From: Durio zibethinus | Lineage: Eukaryota > Streptophyta > Magnoliopsida > Malvales > Malvaceae | DNA: 64,000 nt | Reading direction: 5' to 3' | Assembly: GCF_002303985.1 (NCBI RefSeq) | Contig: NW_019167826.1 | Location: 10,649,406-10,713,405, forward strand | In this document: piece after piece, positions 11,216-21,570 of the stretch | How positions within the stretch are numbered: the first letter of the stretch is position 1 | Layout: each line of letters starts with the position of its first letter | The notes under the pieces: model-generated | Seen by the model: the letters and a program-made list of their open reading frames with translations, nothing else | Database searches by the model: none | Told to the model about the DNA's origin: nothing | Position numbers and translations under genes: made by a program

Positions 11216-12314
11216 CTTAGACTGGGAATGAACTTCGTATGCCTAAGCCAACCCACGAAACGAGCATGCGAGTGCAGCCGTTCGGAGAGGCAGAATGCGC
11301 AAGCCAGGGACTGGCTCGGTCCCTCTCTGCCTGCTGCTGGTCCCACTGCGACAACCCTCAGTTCGGCTGGGGCTTAGACATGGAATGGACTCCCTATGCC
11401 TAAGCCAACCTACGAAACGGGGGTGCGGGCGCTCAGCAGACCGGAGAGGCAGAATGCTCAAGCCGGAGATCGGCCCCGTCCCCCCTGCGTGTTATCGATC
11501 TTGCTGCCACAACCCTCGATCCGGTTTGATCTTATACTGGGAATGAACTCCTTATGCTTAGACTGGGGATGAACTTCGTATGCCTATGTCAACCCACGAA
11601 ACGAGCGTGCGGGCGGTCAAAAGGATGGAGAGGTAGAATACGCAAGTCGGGGATCAGCTCGATTCCCCCTACGTACTGCCGATCCTGCTGCTGGTCCTAC
11701 TACCACAAGCCTCGGTCCGGTCTGATCTTAAACTGGGAATGAACTCCGTATGATTGGACATGGAATGAACTCCGTATGCCTAAGCCAACCCATGAAACGT
11801 GCGGGCGCTCAGCCGGCCGAAGAGGCAGAATGCGCAAGTCGAGGACCGGCCTGGTCCCCCCTGTATGCTGTCAATCCTGCTATCGCAACCCTCTGTCCAA
11901 TCTGATCTTAGACTGGGAATGAACTCCGTATGCCTAAGTCAACCCATGAAATGAGAATTCGGGCACTGAGTCGATCGGAGAGGCATAATGCGCAAGCTGA
12001 GGATCGACTCGGACCCCCTCTGCATGCTACCGGTCCCTCTGCCACAACCCTCGATCCGGCTGGGGCTTAGACATGGACTGAACTCTTTATGCCTAAGCCA
12101 ACCCATGAAACGGGCATGCGGGCGCTCAGCCAGTCGAAAAGGCAGAATGCACAAGCCGGGGACTGACCCGATCTCCCCTGCATGCTATCGATCCTGTCGC
12201 TACAACCTTCGGTCCAGTTCGATCTTAGACTGGGAATGAACTCCGTATGCTTAGACTAGGGATGAACTCCGTATGCCTAAGTCAACCCATGAAAAGAGCG
12301 TGCGGGCACTCAGC
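11216..12314 (+). repeat. Satellite array, block 7 (about 7 monomers)
   Basis: Monomers of higher-order unit 2; 1099 bp against 1101 bp for block 5, with matching private variants. Confidence 0.92.
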
Positions 12315-12709
12315 TAATTTGGTAGAGGTGATCCTTGTATTTTTGTTGGCGTGCACAAAAAAATTCAGCTAAAAACTCGAAGTGGAGAAGATTTTGTGAT
12401 CGTTTGAAGAAAGTGTCCCCATTTCAGACGCTTTAATGGCTACCGGCAGCAAATGTATAAAATCTCAAATGCTCTTTAAGGGGGTGTGAGTTCTCGAGGT
12501 TTGATGAGGCGTAAGGGGCCAATATAAGGGCCAGGTACTAGCACCCATCGCACATCATGTGCGCACACCCCCACCGGCCCCCCCAATCATCGAAACTCCT
12601 AATGCCGCCGGTTAGGCTCTCTGGCGATGCTTTAGCGATGGTGCCCCGAGCGAAAAAAATGCTGCACCAGCACATGTCCAAGCCCAGCATGTACACCATG
12701 GCTCAAAAT
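12315..12709 (+). repeat. Spacer copy S7 (395 bp, 5' truncated)
   Basis: Same left breakpoint as S5, so truncation predates the duplication of the 3.2-kb unit. Confidence 0.92.
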
Positions 12710-13827
12710 CTTAGACTGGGAATGAACTCTGTATGGCTAAGCCAACCCACAAAACGAGCCTACGGGTGCTCAGTCAGTCGGAGAGGCAGAATGTACAAGC
12801 CGAGGATCGGTCGGTCCCCCCTACGTGCTGTCTATCTTGCTGCCGCAACCCTCGGTCTGATCTGATCTTAGACTGAGAATGAACTCTGTATGCCTAAGTC
12901 AACCCATGAAATGAGCGTGCGGCCGTTGAACTGGTCGGAGAGGCATAATGCACAAGCCGGGGATCGACCCGATCCCCCTCTGTGTGCTGTCGATCCCGCT
13001 GCCACTACCTTCGGTTCGGCTGGGGCTCAGACATGGAATGAACTCCGTATGCCTAAGCCAACCCATGAAACGAGCGTGCGGGCGGTCAGTCGGCCGAACA
13101 GGCAGAATGTGCAAGCCGAGGATCGACTCGGTCCCCCTTGCGTGTTGTCGATCCTGCTGCAGGTCCTGCTCACGCAACCCTCGGTCTGATCCGATGTTAG
13201 ACTGGGAATGAACTCTGTATGCTTAGACATGGAATGAACTACGTATGCCTAAGCCAACCCACGAAATGAGCATGCGGGTGCTCAACTGGTCGGAGAGGCA
13301 GAATGTGCAAGCCGAGGACCGGCTCGATCCCCCTCTACGTGCTATCGAACTTGCTGTCGTAACCCTCGGTCCGGTCTGATCTTAGACTGGGAATTAACTC
13401 CCTATGCCTAAGTCAACCCACGAAACGAGCGTGCGGGTGTTGAGACGACCGGAGAGGAATATTGCGCAAGCCGGGGATCAGCCCGGTTCCTCTCTGCGTG
13501 CTGCCGATCTCGTTGCCACAACCCTCGATCCGACTGGGGCTTAGACATGGAATGAACTCCCTATGCCTAAGCCAACCCACAAAACAGGCGTACGGGCGCT
13601 CTGCCGACTGAAGAGGCAGAATGCGCAAGTCGGGGATCGGCCCGATCCCCCCTGTGTGTTACCGATCCTACTATCGCAACCCTCGGTCTAGTTCGATCTT
13701 AGACTAGGAATGAACTCCGTATGCTTAGACTGGGGATGAATTTCGTATGCCTAAGTCAACCCACAAAATGAGCATTCGTGCGCTCAACCGACCAGAGAGG
13801 CAGGATGCGCAAGTCGAAGATCGAACG
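12710..13827 (+). repeat. Satellite array, block 8 (about 7 monomers)
   Basis: Second monomer stretch of higher-order unit 2, paralogous to block 6. Confidence 0.92.
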
Positions 13828-14419
13828 GGTCGTAGGTGTGTTCAAGCACATCTTCATATTTCTGCCATGCCAATGCCATTTTTATGGCTTGTAAATTCTT
13901 ACAATGGTCCCCTAAGCCTTCATGTGAAGTTTCGTGGCAAGATGACCTGTTTTTTATTTTTCATGATTTTCAAAACTTTTTATGGTTCGGGATTTTTTAA
14001 ATTTTTTTTAGAAAGAGTTTTGTCCCCAAATTTGTTAGAGGTGATCCTTGTATTTTTGTTGGAATGCAAAAAAACATTCACCTAAAAACTCGAAGTGGAG
14101 AAGATTTTGTGATCGTTTGAAAAACGTGTCCCTATTTTTGACACTTTAATGGCTACTGCCAACAAACCTATAAAATCTCAAATGCTCTTTAAGGGGCTAT
14201 GAGTTCTCGAGGTTTGATGAGGGATAGGGGGCCAATATAAGGGCCAAGTACCAGCACCCATCGCACATCATGTGCGCGCACCCCCCGGCCCCCCAATCGT
14301 CGAAACCCCCAATGCCGTCGATTAGGCTCTCCGGCGTTGCTCTGACGATGGTGCCCCGGGCAAAAAAAAAGTGGCACCAGCACATGCCCGAGCCCAGCAT
14401 GTGCACCGTGGCTCAAAAT
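13828..14419 (+). repeat. Spacer copy S8 (592 bp, intact)
   Basis: Full-length with standard junctions. Landmarks: TATAAAATC at 14169-14177; GATAGGGGGCCAATATAAGGG at about 14223-14243; GCACAT-C-ATGTGC palindrome at 14263-14275; paired arms TGGTGCC 14349-14355 with GGCACCA 14373-14379; GCACATG 14380-14386 with CATGTGC 14398-14404. The 112-codon frame (13747-14085) is open. Confidence 0.93.
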
Positions 14420-15041
14420 CTTAGACTGGGAATGAACTCCGTACGCCTAAGCCAACCCACGAAATGAGCGTGCGAGCTCTCAGCCGGTCGGAGAGGCAGA
14501 ATGCGTAAGCCGGGGATCGGGCCGATCCCCCCCAGCGTGCTGTTGATCCTGCTACCGCAACCCTCAGTCCGATCCAATCTTAGACTACGAATTAACTCCG
14601 TATGCATAAGTCAACCCATGAAACGAGCGTGCGGGTGTTGAGCTGGTCGAAGAGGCATAATGCGCAAGCCGGGGATCGGCCCGGTCCCCCTCTACGTGCT
14701 GCCGATCTCGTTTCCACAACCCTCAGTTCGGTTAGGGCTTAGACATGGAATGAACTCCCTATGCCTAAGCCAACCCACGAAACAGGTGTGCGGGTGCTTA
14801 ATCGACCGGAGAGGCAGAATGTAAAAGCTGGGGATCAGCCCGATCCCCCCTACGTTCTGTCGATCCTACTGCCGCAACCCTCGGTCTGGTTGGATCTTAG
14901 ACTGGGAATGAACTCCGTATGCTTAGGCTGGGGATGAACTCCATAAGCCTAAGTCAACCCACGAAACGAGCGTGCGGGCACTCAGCCGGCCGGAGAGGCA
15001 TAGTGCGAAAGCCGAAGATCAGCCCGGTCCCCCTCTACGTG
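14420..15041 (+). repeat. Satellite array, block 9, left of gap
   Basis: About four monomers, cut by the gap in a type A monomer just after CCCCCTCTACGTG. Confidence 0.92.
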
Positions 15042-16041
15042 NNNNNNNNNNNNNNNNNNNNNNNNNNNNNNNNNNNNNNNNNNNNNNNNNNNNNNNNNNN
15101 NNNNNNNNNNNNNNNNNNNNNNNNNNNNNNNNNNNNNNNNNNNNNNNNNNNNNNNNNNNNNNNNNNNNNNNNNNNNNNNNNNNNNNNNNNNNNNNNNNNN
15201 NNNNNNNNNNNNNNNNNNNNNNNNNNNNNNNNNNNNNNNNNNNNNNNNNNNNNNNNNNNNNNNNNNNNNNNNNNNNNNNNNNNNNNNNNNNNNNNNNNNN
15301 NNNNNNNNNNNNNNNNNNNNNNNNNNNNNNNNNNNNNNNNNNNNNNNNNNNNNNNNNNNNNNNNNNNNNNNNNNNNNNNNNNNNNNNNNNNNNNNNNNNN
15401 NNNNNNNNNNNNNNNNNNNNNNNNNNNNNNNNNNNNNNNNNNNNNNNNNNNNNNNNNNNNNNNNNNNNNNNNNNNNNNNNNNNNNNNNNNNNNNNNNNNN
15501 NNNNNNNNNNNNNNNNNNNNNNNNNNNNNNNNNNNNNNNNNNNNNNNNNNNNNNNNNNNNNNNNNNNNNNNNNNNNNNNNNNNNNNNNNNNNNNNNNNNN
15601 NNNNNNNNNNNNNNNNNNNNNNNNNNNNNNNNNNNNNNNNNNNNNNNNNNNNNNNNNNNNNNNNNNNNNNNNNNNNNNNNNNNNNNNNNNNNNNNNNNNN
15701 NNNNNNNNNNNNNNNNNNNNNNNNNNNNNNNNNNNNNNNNNNNNNNNNNNNNNNNNNNNNNNNNNNNNNNNNNNNNNNNNNNNNNNNNNNNNNNNNNNNN
15801 NNNNNNNNNNNNNNNNNNNNNNNNNNNNNNNNNNNNNNNNNNNNNNNNNNNNNNNNNNNNNNNNNNNNNNNNNNNNNNNNNNNNNNNNNNNNNNNNNNNN
15901 NNNNNNNNNNNNNNNNNNNNNNNNNNNNNNNNNNNNNNNNNNNNNNNNNNNNNNNNNNNNNNNNNNNNNNNNNNNNNNNNNNNNNNNNNNNNNNNNNNNN
16001 NNNNNNNNNNNNNNNNNNNNNNNNNNNNNNNNNNNNNNNNN
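15042..16041. other. Assembly gap (1000 N)
   Basis: Exactly 1000 N, so a placeholder and not a measured length. Both edges lie in satellite and are in phase: left stops after CTCTACGTG, right starts at AACTCCCTATG, which normally follow about 54 bp later in one type A monomer. The missing DNA could be that little plus any whole number of repeats. Confidence 0.98.
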
Positions 16042-17192
16042 AACTCCCTATGCCTAAGCCAACCCATGAAACGGGCATGCGGGCGCCCAGCCGATCGAAG
16101 AGGCAAAATACGCAAGCCGGGGATCGGCCCGATCCCCTGCGTGCTACCGATCTTGCTGCCGCAACCCTCGATCCGGTCCGATCTTAGACTGGGAATGAAC
16201 TCCGTATGCTTAGACTGGGGATGAACTTTGTATGCCTAAGTCAACCCACGAAATGAGCATGCGGGCGTTCAGCCGACCGGAGAGGCCGACCGGAGAGGTA
16301 TAATGCGTAAGCCGAGGATCAGCCTGGTCCCCTTCTGCATGCTACTGATCCCGTTACGTCCTGCTGCCACAACCCTCGATCCAATTGGGGCTGAGACATG
16401 GAATGAACTCCGTATGCCGAAGCCAACCAATGAAACGAGCGTGCAAGTGCTCAACCGATCGGAGAGTCAGAATGCGCAAGCCAGGGATCGGCCCGGTCTT
16501 CTCTGACGTGTTATCGATCCTGCTGCTTGTCCTACTGCCGTAACCCCCAGTCCGATCCGATCTTAGGCTAGGAATGAACTCCGTATGCTTAGACATGGAA
16601 TGAACTCTGTATGCCTAAGCCAACCCATGAAACGAACGTGCGGGTACTCAGCTGGCCGAAGAGGAAGAATGCGTAAGCCGGGGACCGGTCTGGTCCCCCC
16701 TGTGTGCTGTTGATCCTACTGTCGCAACCCTCGGTTTGGTCCGATCTTAGACAGGGAATGAACTTCGTATGCCTAAGTCAACCCACGAAACGAGTGTACC
16801 GGTGCTGAGCTGGCCAGAGAGGCATAATGCGCAAGCCAGGGATCAGCCTGATCCCCCTCTGCGTGCTGCTGGTCCTGTTGCCACAACCCTCGATCGGGCT
16901 AGGGCTTAGACATGGAGTGAACTCCCTATGCCTAAGCTAACCCATGAAACAGGCGTGCGGGCGCTCAACCAGTCGGAAAGGTAGAATGCGTGTGCTGGGG
17001 ATCAGTCCGGTCCCCCTTACGTGCTGTCGATCCTGCTGTCACAACCCTCGATCTGGTCTGATCTTAGACTATGAATGAACTCCATATGCTTGGACTGGGG
17101 ATGAACTCTGTATGCCTAAGTCAACCCATGAAATGAGCGTGCGGGCTCTCAGTTGACCAGAGAGGCGGGATGCGCAAGTTGGGGATCGAACG
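16042..17192 (+). repeat. Satellite array, block 9, right of gap
   Basis: About seven monomers. The one at 16275-16310 has the 16-18-bp duplication of the GACCGGAGAGGC stretch that marks a third monomer class (C). Confidence 0.92.
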
Positions 17193-17613
17193 CATAGTAG
17201 GTGGGTTCAAGCACATCTTCATATTTCTGCCATGCCAATGCCATTTTTATGGCTTGTAAATTCATACAATGATCCCCTAAGCCTTCATGTGACGTTTCGT
17301 GGCAAGACGACCCATTTTCTATTTTTCATGATTTTTGAAACATTTTGCAGTTCAGGATTTTTTAAAATTTTTTTAGAAAGAGTTTTGTCCCCAAATTTGG
17401 TAGAGGTGATCCTTTTATTTTTTTTGGCATGCACAAAAAAATTCAGCTAAAAACTCGAAGTGGAGACGATTTTGTGACCATTTGAAAAAAGTGTCCCCAT
17501 TTCAGACACTTTAATGGCTACTGGCAGTAAACCTATAAAATCTCAAATGCTCTTTAAAGGGGTGTGAGTTGTTGAGTTTTGATGAAGGATAGGGGGCCAA
17601 TATAAGGGCCAAG
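17193..17613 (+). repeat. Spacer copy S9, left part, interrupted by the chromovirus
   Basis: First 421 bp of a spacer, ending GGGCCAAG directly before the LTR. The last four bases (CAAG, 17610-17613) recur after the 3' LTR as the target duplication. The remainder is at 23472-23658. Confidence 0.93.
17610..17613 (+). repeat. Target-site duplication, left copy (CAAG)
   Basis: CAAG precedes the 5' LTR and follows the 3' LTR (23472-23475). Uninterrupted sister spacers have a single copy within GGGCCAAGTACCAGC. Four bases are visible; a fifth may have mutated, since this group usually makes five. Confidence 0.85.
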
Positions 17614-17996
17614 TGTCATGCCCTGGGGGGGCGCGCCAGGCGCATCAGGCGCACCAACAGGCAAGCCAGAGGTTGAGGCCCGCAGACCAGGCGTGCTGGC
17701 GGGTATCTGCGTGTAAAGCCTAGCCAACGAGTTCAGAACGCCCGCCCAACTTGCAGGCCAGCCTGTGAGACCAAGGCCTGGCATACAAGCTGCCCCACCA
17801 CATCCAGAAGGGACCAAGGTGCTGGACACGCAAGGGAAGCTTTTAGAAGCAAGCAGGATTAGCAGCAGCATCTTGGTAGATTTGGTTGACCCTAAAAATT
17901 AGGATTTAGCATCCTGATGGATTGTAATCTGTATAATCCCATGATTTTAGCCTTTATTCTAGGGATATTGCCATTAAGTGTAAGCTGAGCCTCAAC

Positions 17997-18004
17997 TATA
18001 AATA
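17997..18004 (+). promoter_or_regulatory. LTR TATA box (TATAAATA)
   Basis: Perfect plant-type TATA box, conserved in the 3' LTR (23233-23240). Transcription would be expected about 25-35 bp downstream, near 18030, defining the U3/R boundary; the start itself cannot be read from sequence. Confidence 0.75.
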
Positions 18005-18105
18005 GAAGGCTACTCTTCCCTCAATTGTACACCATCAAACACTGCTATTTCAGTGAATACAAGAGCATTTCCAGAATTCTACCTTCTTATCCTGTTTCTC
18101 TTTAA

Positions 18106-18229
18106 CTTGCACAATCAGCCCTTCCCGTTGTTGTAGTGCCCGTACGCTTGTGTTTTAGGCTGACTTAGGCATAAAGGAAGAGATTCCAAGCCTAAGGCCG
18201 CACAATTTCTGAGTCTAAGGTCGGAGCCC
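18106..18229 (+). other. LTR segment homologous to the satellite monomer (reverse orientation)
   Basis: Aligns with the minus strand of the monomer. From CTTGC (18106) to GGCATA (18173) both are 68 bases with no gap; against the monomer at 59058-59125 I count 47 of 68 identities, including GTGCC, GTACGCT and TGACTTAGGCATA. Past that, ATTCC, CCTAAG and AGTCTAAGGTCGGA match the monomer's ATTCC, TCTAAG and AGTCTAAGATCGGA in the same order, with small gaps. Confidence 0.75.
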
Positions 18230-18237
18230 ATGACAGT

Positions 18238-18249
18238 TGGTATCAGAGC
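18238..18249 (+). other. Primer-binding site, initiator-Met tRNA type
   Basis: TGGTATCAGAGC begins two bases after the 5' LTR and is complementary to the 3' end of plant initiator methionine tRNA, the usual primer for minus-strand synthesis in plant Ty3/gypsy and Ty1/copia elements. Confidence 0.92.
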
Positions 18250-18290
18250 AAGTTCGATTCTGCATGTTTGTATTGTGTAGGTTAGAAGAG

Positions 18291-19426
18291 ATGGCATCCC
18301 AAAGTGACGCTGCTAACCAACAACCAGAGGCCCAGAAGCATGGGCATGGAAGAGGGAGGAAAGCCAGTTCTAGAGATATCTGGTCTACCATGGACGGTAG
18401 GCTGACCAAGGTGGAGGTGACCATGGGCGACATAAGGGAGAAGCTTGAGGGGGTAGAGACTCACATTGCATCGCTAGACTCCATGAGGGAGGAGATCCAA
18501 AGTGAGCTGCAAGCTACTCTCAACCAAGGCTTGGATGTGTTCACCCAAAAGAATCAGACCTTGGAGGCTGAAGTGCTGACCTTGCACGATGGCATGGAGG
18601 CCATGCGCCAGCGGATGGAGGAGTGTACCAGTGAGCTCGTTGCTTGCAAGACTGCCATTGGGAATGGCATGTTTGCTAGAGTGTCCAAGTCCAAATTGGA
18701 TGTCCCCAAGCCTAAGGAGTTCAAGGGGACTAGGGCGGCCAAGGAAGTAGATAACTACCTTTGGGGTATGGAGCAGTACTTCCAGGCCATGGGCATGCAA
18801 GATGAGGCGATAAAGGTAAGCACCACTGCTATGTATCTCACTGATGTAGCCTTATTGTGGTGGAGGCGCAGGTGTGATGATGTCAGGTGTGGGAGCGCCA
18901 AGATTGGAACCTGGGGAAAGTTCCAAAAAGAGTTCAGAGAACAATTTTACCCAGAGTATGCCGATGATGAGGCGCGACCAAAGTTGCGCAAGCTGAGCCA
19001 GCAAGGGGACATAAGGGAGTATGTCCATAAATTCTCTGAACTGATGCTATAGATCTCAGATCTAGGTGAGAAGGATGCCTTATTTGCTTTCATGAATGGG
19101 CTAAAGCTGTGGGTGAAGAATGAGCTACAAAGGAGAGGAGTTCATGACTTGGCTAAAGCCATGACTACTGCCAAGGCCTTGATAGAGTTCAAGCGTCTGA
19201 ACAAGTTTGAGTCTACCAAGCCCAAGGGTAAGGGCAGGGACGATAGGGATTAAAAGAAGCAGTACAAGGGGAAGGACTATGACTCAGAGTCCAAGGATGG
19301 AGACCGAGACCGTTCAAGCAAAGATGGCGAGAGGAAGCCACCAACAGGAAGTGGAAAGCAAAGGGGGACCGAGAGCCACTAGCATGCTACCTATGTGGAG
19401 GGAGCCATATAACGCATAATTGCTCG
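18291..19426 (+). pseudogene. gag: gag of the chromovirus (broken)
   Basis: Structural protein that would form the virus-like particle. I start at ATG 18291, 41 bp after the primer site. It is open for 253 codons to TAG 19050. Residues about 30-120 look like a coiled coil; about 136 onward is the retrotransposon gag domain (DNYLWGMEQYF, ALLWWRRRCDD, EFREQFYP). The related copy at 53688-55728 has CAG where this one has TAG 19050. A TAA lies at 19251. Near 19348 one base is missing relative to the second copy, which shifts the frame. The zinc knuckle follows in the shifted frame at 19385-19423 (C-X2-C-X3-H-X4-C, a spacing I recall from plant elements), directly before another TAG. Confidence 0.92.
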
Positions 19427-19804
19427 TAGAAGGGCAAGCTGGCTACTGTAGACAAAGAGTATGATGAGGAGCCAGAGTCAGGGGCAGAAAAGCTTGGGTC
19501 GTTGGTGCTCAATGTTGTCCAGAGTAAGGGGAGTCGCAAGCCAAAGGGCTTGATGTTTGCGGATCTGATGGTTGCGGGTCAGAAGGTGAGCGCACTGGTG
19601 GACACAGGTGCCTCACATCTTTTTATTTCAGGTGATGGAGCCCGAAAGCTCGGACTAAAGGTGCAAAAAGGGACTGGTACCATCAAAACGGTGAACTCCA
19701 AGGAAGTTCCAGCAATTGGAGTAGCACGGGGAGTGGAGTTGTAGCTTGGAGACTGGAAAGGCAAGGAGACCATTGAGGTAATACCCCTTGATGACTACGA
19801 GTTT
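19427..19804 (+). pseudogene. pol: Protease region of pol (broken)
   Basis: Retropepsin-type aspartic protease that would cleave the polyprotein. The active-site triad is intact in ALVDTGASHLFIS (DTGA at 19601-19612). The frame is the one set after the gag frameshift. A TAG at 19742-19744 interrupts it, where the second copy has CAG. The second part of the domain continues as IEVIPLDDYEFVIRLDFL. Confidence 0.9.
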
Positions 19805-20956
19805 GTGATTAGGTTGGATTTCCTTGTTTGGATTAACGCCCTCCTTGTGCCTTTTACCGATTGTGTTTGCATCTTGGATGCACAGTGCCAATGCCTAGTG
19901 CCATTAAGGAGAGGGTCTGGAGTTGGGTCGCGGGTGGTGTCAGCCATCCAATTTGCCAAGGTGGTAAGCAGACAAGAAGACACCTTCTTGGCAGCCCTAA
20001 AATATGATGAGCCAAGGGAGAAGGAGACTGAGTCACCCTTTGAGGTGCTAAAGGTGCTGAGGACCTTTAGTGATGTGATGCCCGCAAAGCTACCTAGCAA
20101 GCTACCACCTAAGAGGGAGGTGGACCACAAGATCGAGCTGGTGTCTGAGGCCAAGCCACCAGCTAGAGCCCCTTACCGAATGTCTCCACCAGAGTTGGAG
20201 GAGTTGAGGAAGCAGCTCAAAGAGTTAGTTGATGCTGGCTTCATTAGGCCATCGAAGGCACCCTATGGTGCACCGGTTCTATTTCAACGTAAGCATGATG
20301 GGTCGTTGCGGCTATGCATAGACTACCGGGCTTTGAACAAGCTGACCATCAAGAACAAGTACCCCATCGCACTCATTGCGGACTTGTTCGATCAACTTGG
20401 GAGTGCAAGGTGGTTCACCAAGCTGGATTTGAAGTCAAGCTACTATCAAGTTAGGATCACGGAGGGAGATGAGCCAAAGACAGCATGTGTCACTCGATAT
20501 GGTTCGTATGAGTTCTTGGTGATGCCTTTCGGACTCACGAATGCCCCAGCAACATTCTGCACCCTTATGAACAAGGTACTTTAGTCATTCCTTGATCGGT
20601 TTGTTATGGTTTATTTGGATGACATTATGATCTACAGCCAGACTGTGGGAGAGCATGTAGACCACTTGAGATAAGTGTTCGAGGTGTTGCGGGTGCACAA
20701 GCTATTTGTCAAGAGGGAAAAGTGCTCATTCGCCCAGCAGGAGATCCCGTTCCTTAGCCACATAGTGGGAGATGGTAGGATACGCATGGATGAAGGCAAG
20801 ATACACGCCATCCTAGAGTGGCAACCGCTAGCCAAGGTCACTGAGTTGAGATCGTTCCTTGGGCTGGTCAACTACTACAGGCGCTTCATCAAAGGTCATT
20901 CAGCAATAGCCACACCATTGATTGACTTGCTCAAGAAAGGGAAAGCATCGGAGTGA
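19805..20956 (+). pseudogene. pol: Reverse transcriptase region of pol (broken)
   Basis: RNA-dependent DNA polymerase. Motifs in order: YRMSPPELEEL near 20177, APYGAPVLFQRKHDGSLRLCIDYRALN, FTKLDLKSSYYQVRI with the first catalytic Asp, MPFGLTNAPATF, and the YLDD box at 20612-20623 with both catalytic Asp. Thumb and connection follow (FLGLVNYYRRFI). Breaks: TAG 20582-20584 between FGLTNAPATF and YLDD, TAA 20672-20674, TGA 20954-20956. The last two are at codons that are also stops in the second copy. Catalytic residues are intact, so inactivation is by stops. Confidence 0.94.
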
Positions 20957-21570
20957 AGCGCTGGGTGCCAGGAAGCCTTTGACAGGTTGAAGTGGGCTAT
21001 GACCGAGAAGCCAATCTTGGCCTTGCCAGACCATGCCAAGCCGTAGGAGGTGCATACGGATGCATCAGACTTTGCCATAGGGCCGTGTTGATGCAGGAGG
21101 GACGTCCAGTCACGTTCGAGAGCAGGAAGCTGAACGAGAATAAGTGCAAGTACATGGTCCAAGAGAAAGAGATGACTGCAGTGGTGCACTGCTTGCGCAC
21201 TTGGTGCCATTACCTGTTGGGGTCGAGGTTCATGGTTAGGACGGACAGTGTGGCGACCAACTACTTTCAGACGCAGAAGAAGCTGTCCCTGAAGCAGGCA
21301 AGATGGCAAGATTTTCTTACGAAATTTGATTTCCAGATGGAGTACAAGCTGGGGCAAGCGAACCTAGTGGCAGACGCCCTGAGCAGGAAGCCTAACCTTG
21401 CTGCCATTAGCCAACCAGAGGGGTCACTGGTGCCGTGCATCAAGGAGGGACTTGTGCATGATCCTACAGCCAAGGCTTTGATGGAGTACGCCCAGCAAAG
21501 TAAGACTAGGCGATTTTGGTTGCAGGATGGCTTGCTGTACACCAGGGGCAGTAGATTGTTTGTGCCATAG
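20957..21570 (+). pseudogene. pol: RNase H region of pol (broken)
   Basis: Would degrade the RNA strand of the replication hybrid. TDASD (first catalytic Asp codon at 21059-21061) is followed by a one-base loss near 21080, moving the rest into another frame: MQEGRPVTFESRKLNE, EKEMTAVVHCL (catalytic Glu), RTDSVATNYF (catalytic Asp), and the tether to integrase with VADALSRKP. A TAG lies at 21044-21046 upstream, another at 21568-21570. Confidence 0.92.

Larger units (their letters stand above)
10624..13827 (+). repeat. Higher-order repeat unit 2 (3.20 kb)
   Basis: Near copy of 7396-10623 with the same order of full spacer, monomers, truncated spacer, monomers. Differences are scattered substitutions and small indels. 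Confidence 0.85.
17614..18235 (+). repeat. 5' LTR (622 bp)
   Basis: Starts TGTCATG and ends CATGACA, a perfect 7-bp terminal inverted repeat with canonical TG...CA ends. Its match to the 3' LTR is continuous with about 10% mismatch by eye. Contains a TATA box at 17997. The last 130 bp resemble the minus strand of the satellite monomer. Confidence 0.96.

Noticed and set aside
14919..16187. Long open frames spanning the N runs (also 52652-53764)
   Set aside because: They are artefacts of translating N as any residue.
1..17192. CRISPR-like array
   Set aside because: Units are 159-185 bp, diverged throughout, with no short identical repeats separated by unique spacers and no cas genes.
17554..17871. 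Minus-strand open frame of 105 codons over the spacer/LTR boundary
   Set aside because: It lies across the insertion junction and in the LTR; it is a by-product of GC-rich LTR sequence.
18474..18800. Minus-strand frames opposite gag and pol (also 20896-21357, 21267-21731, 54528-54887)
   Set aside because: They lie antisense to clear retroelement domains and match nothing of their own.
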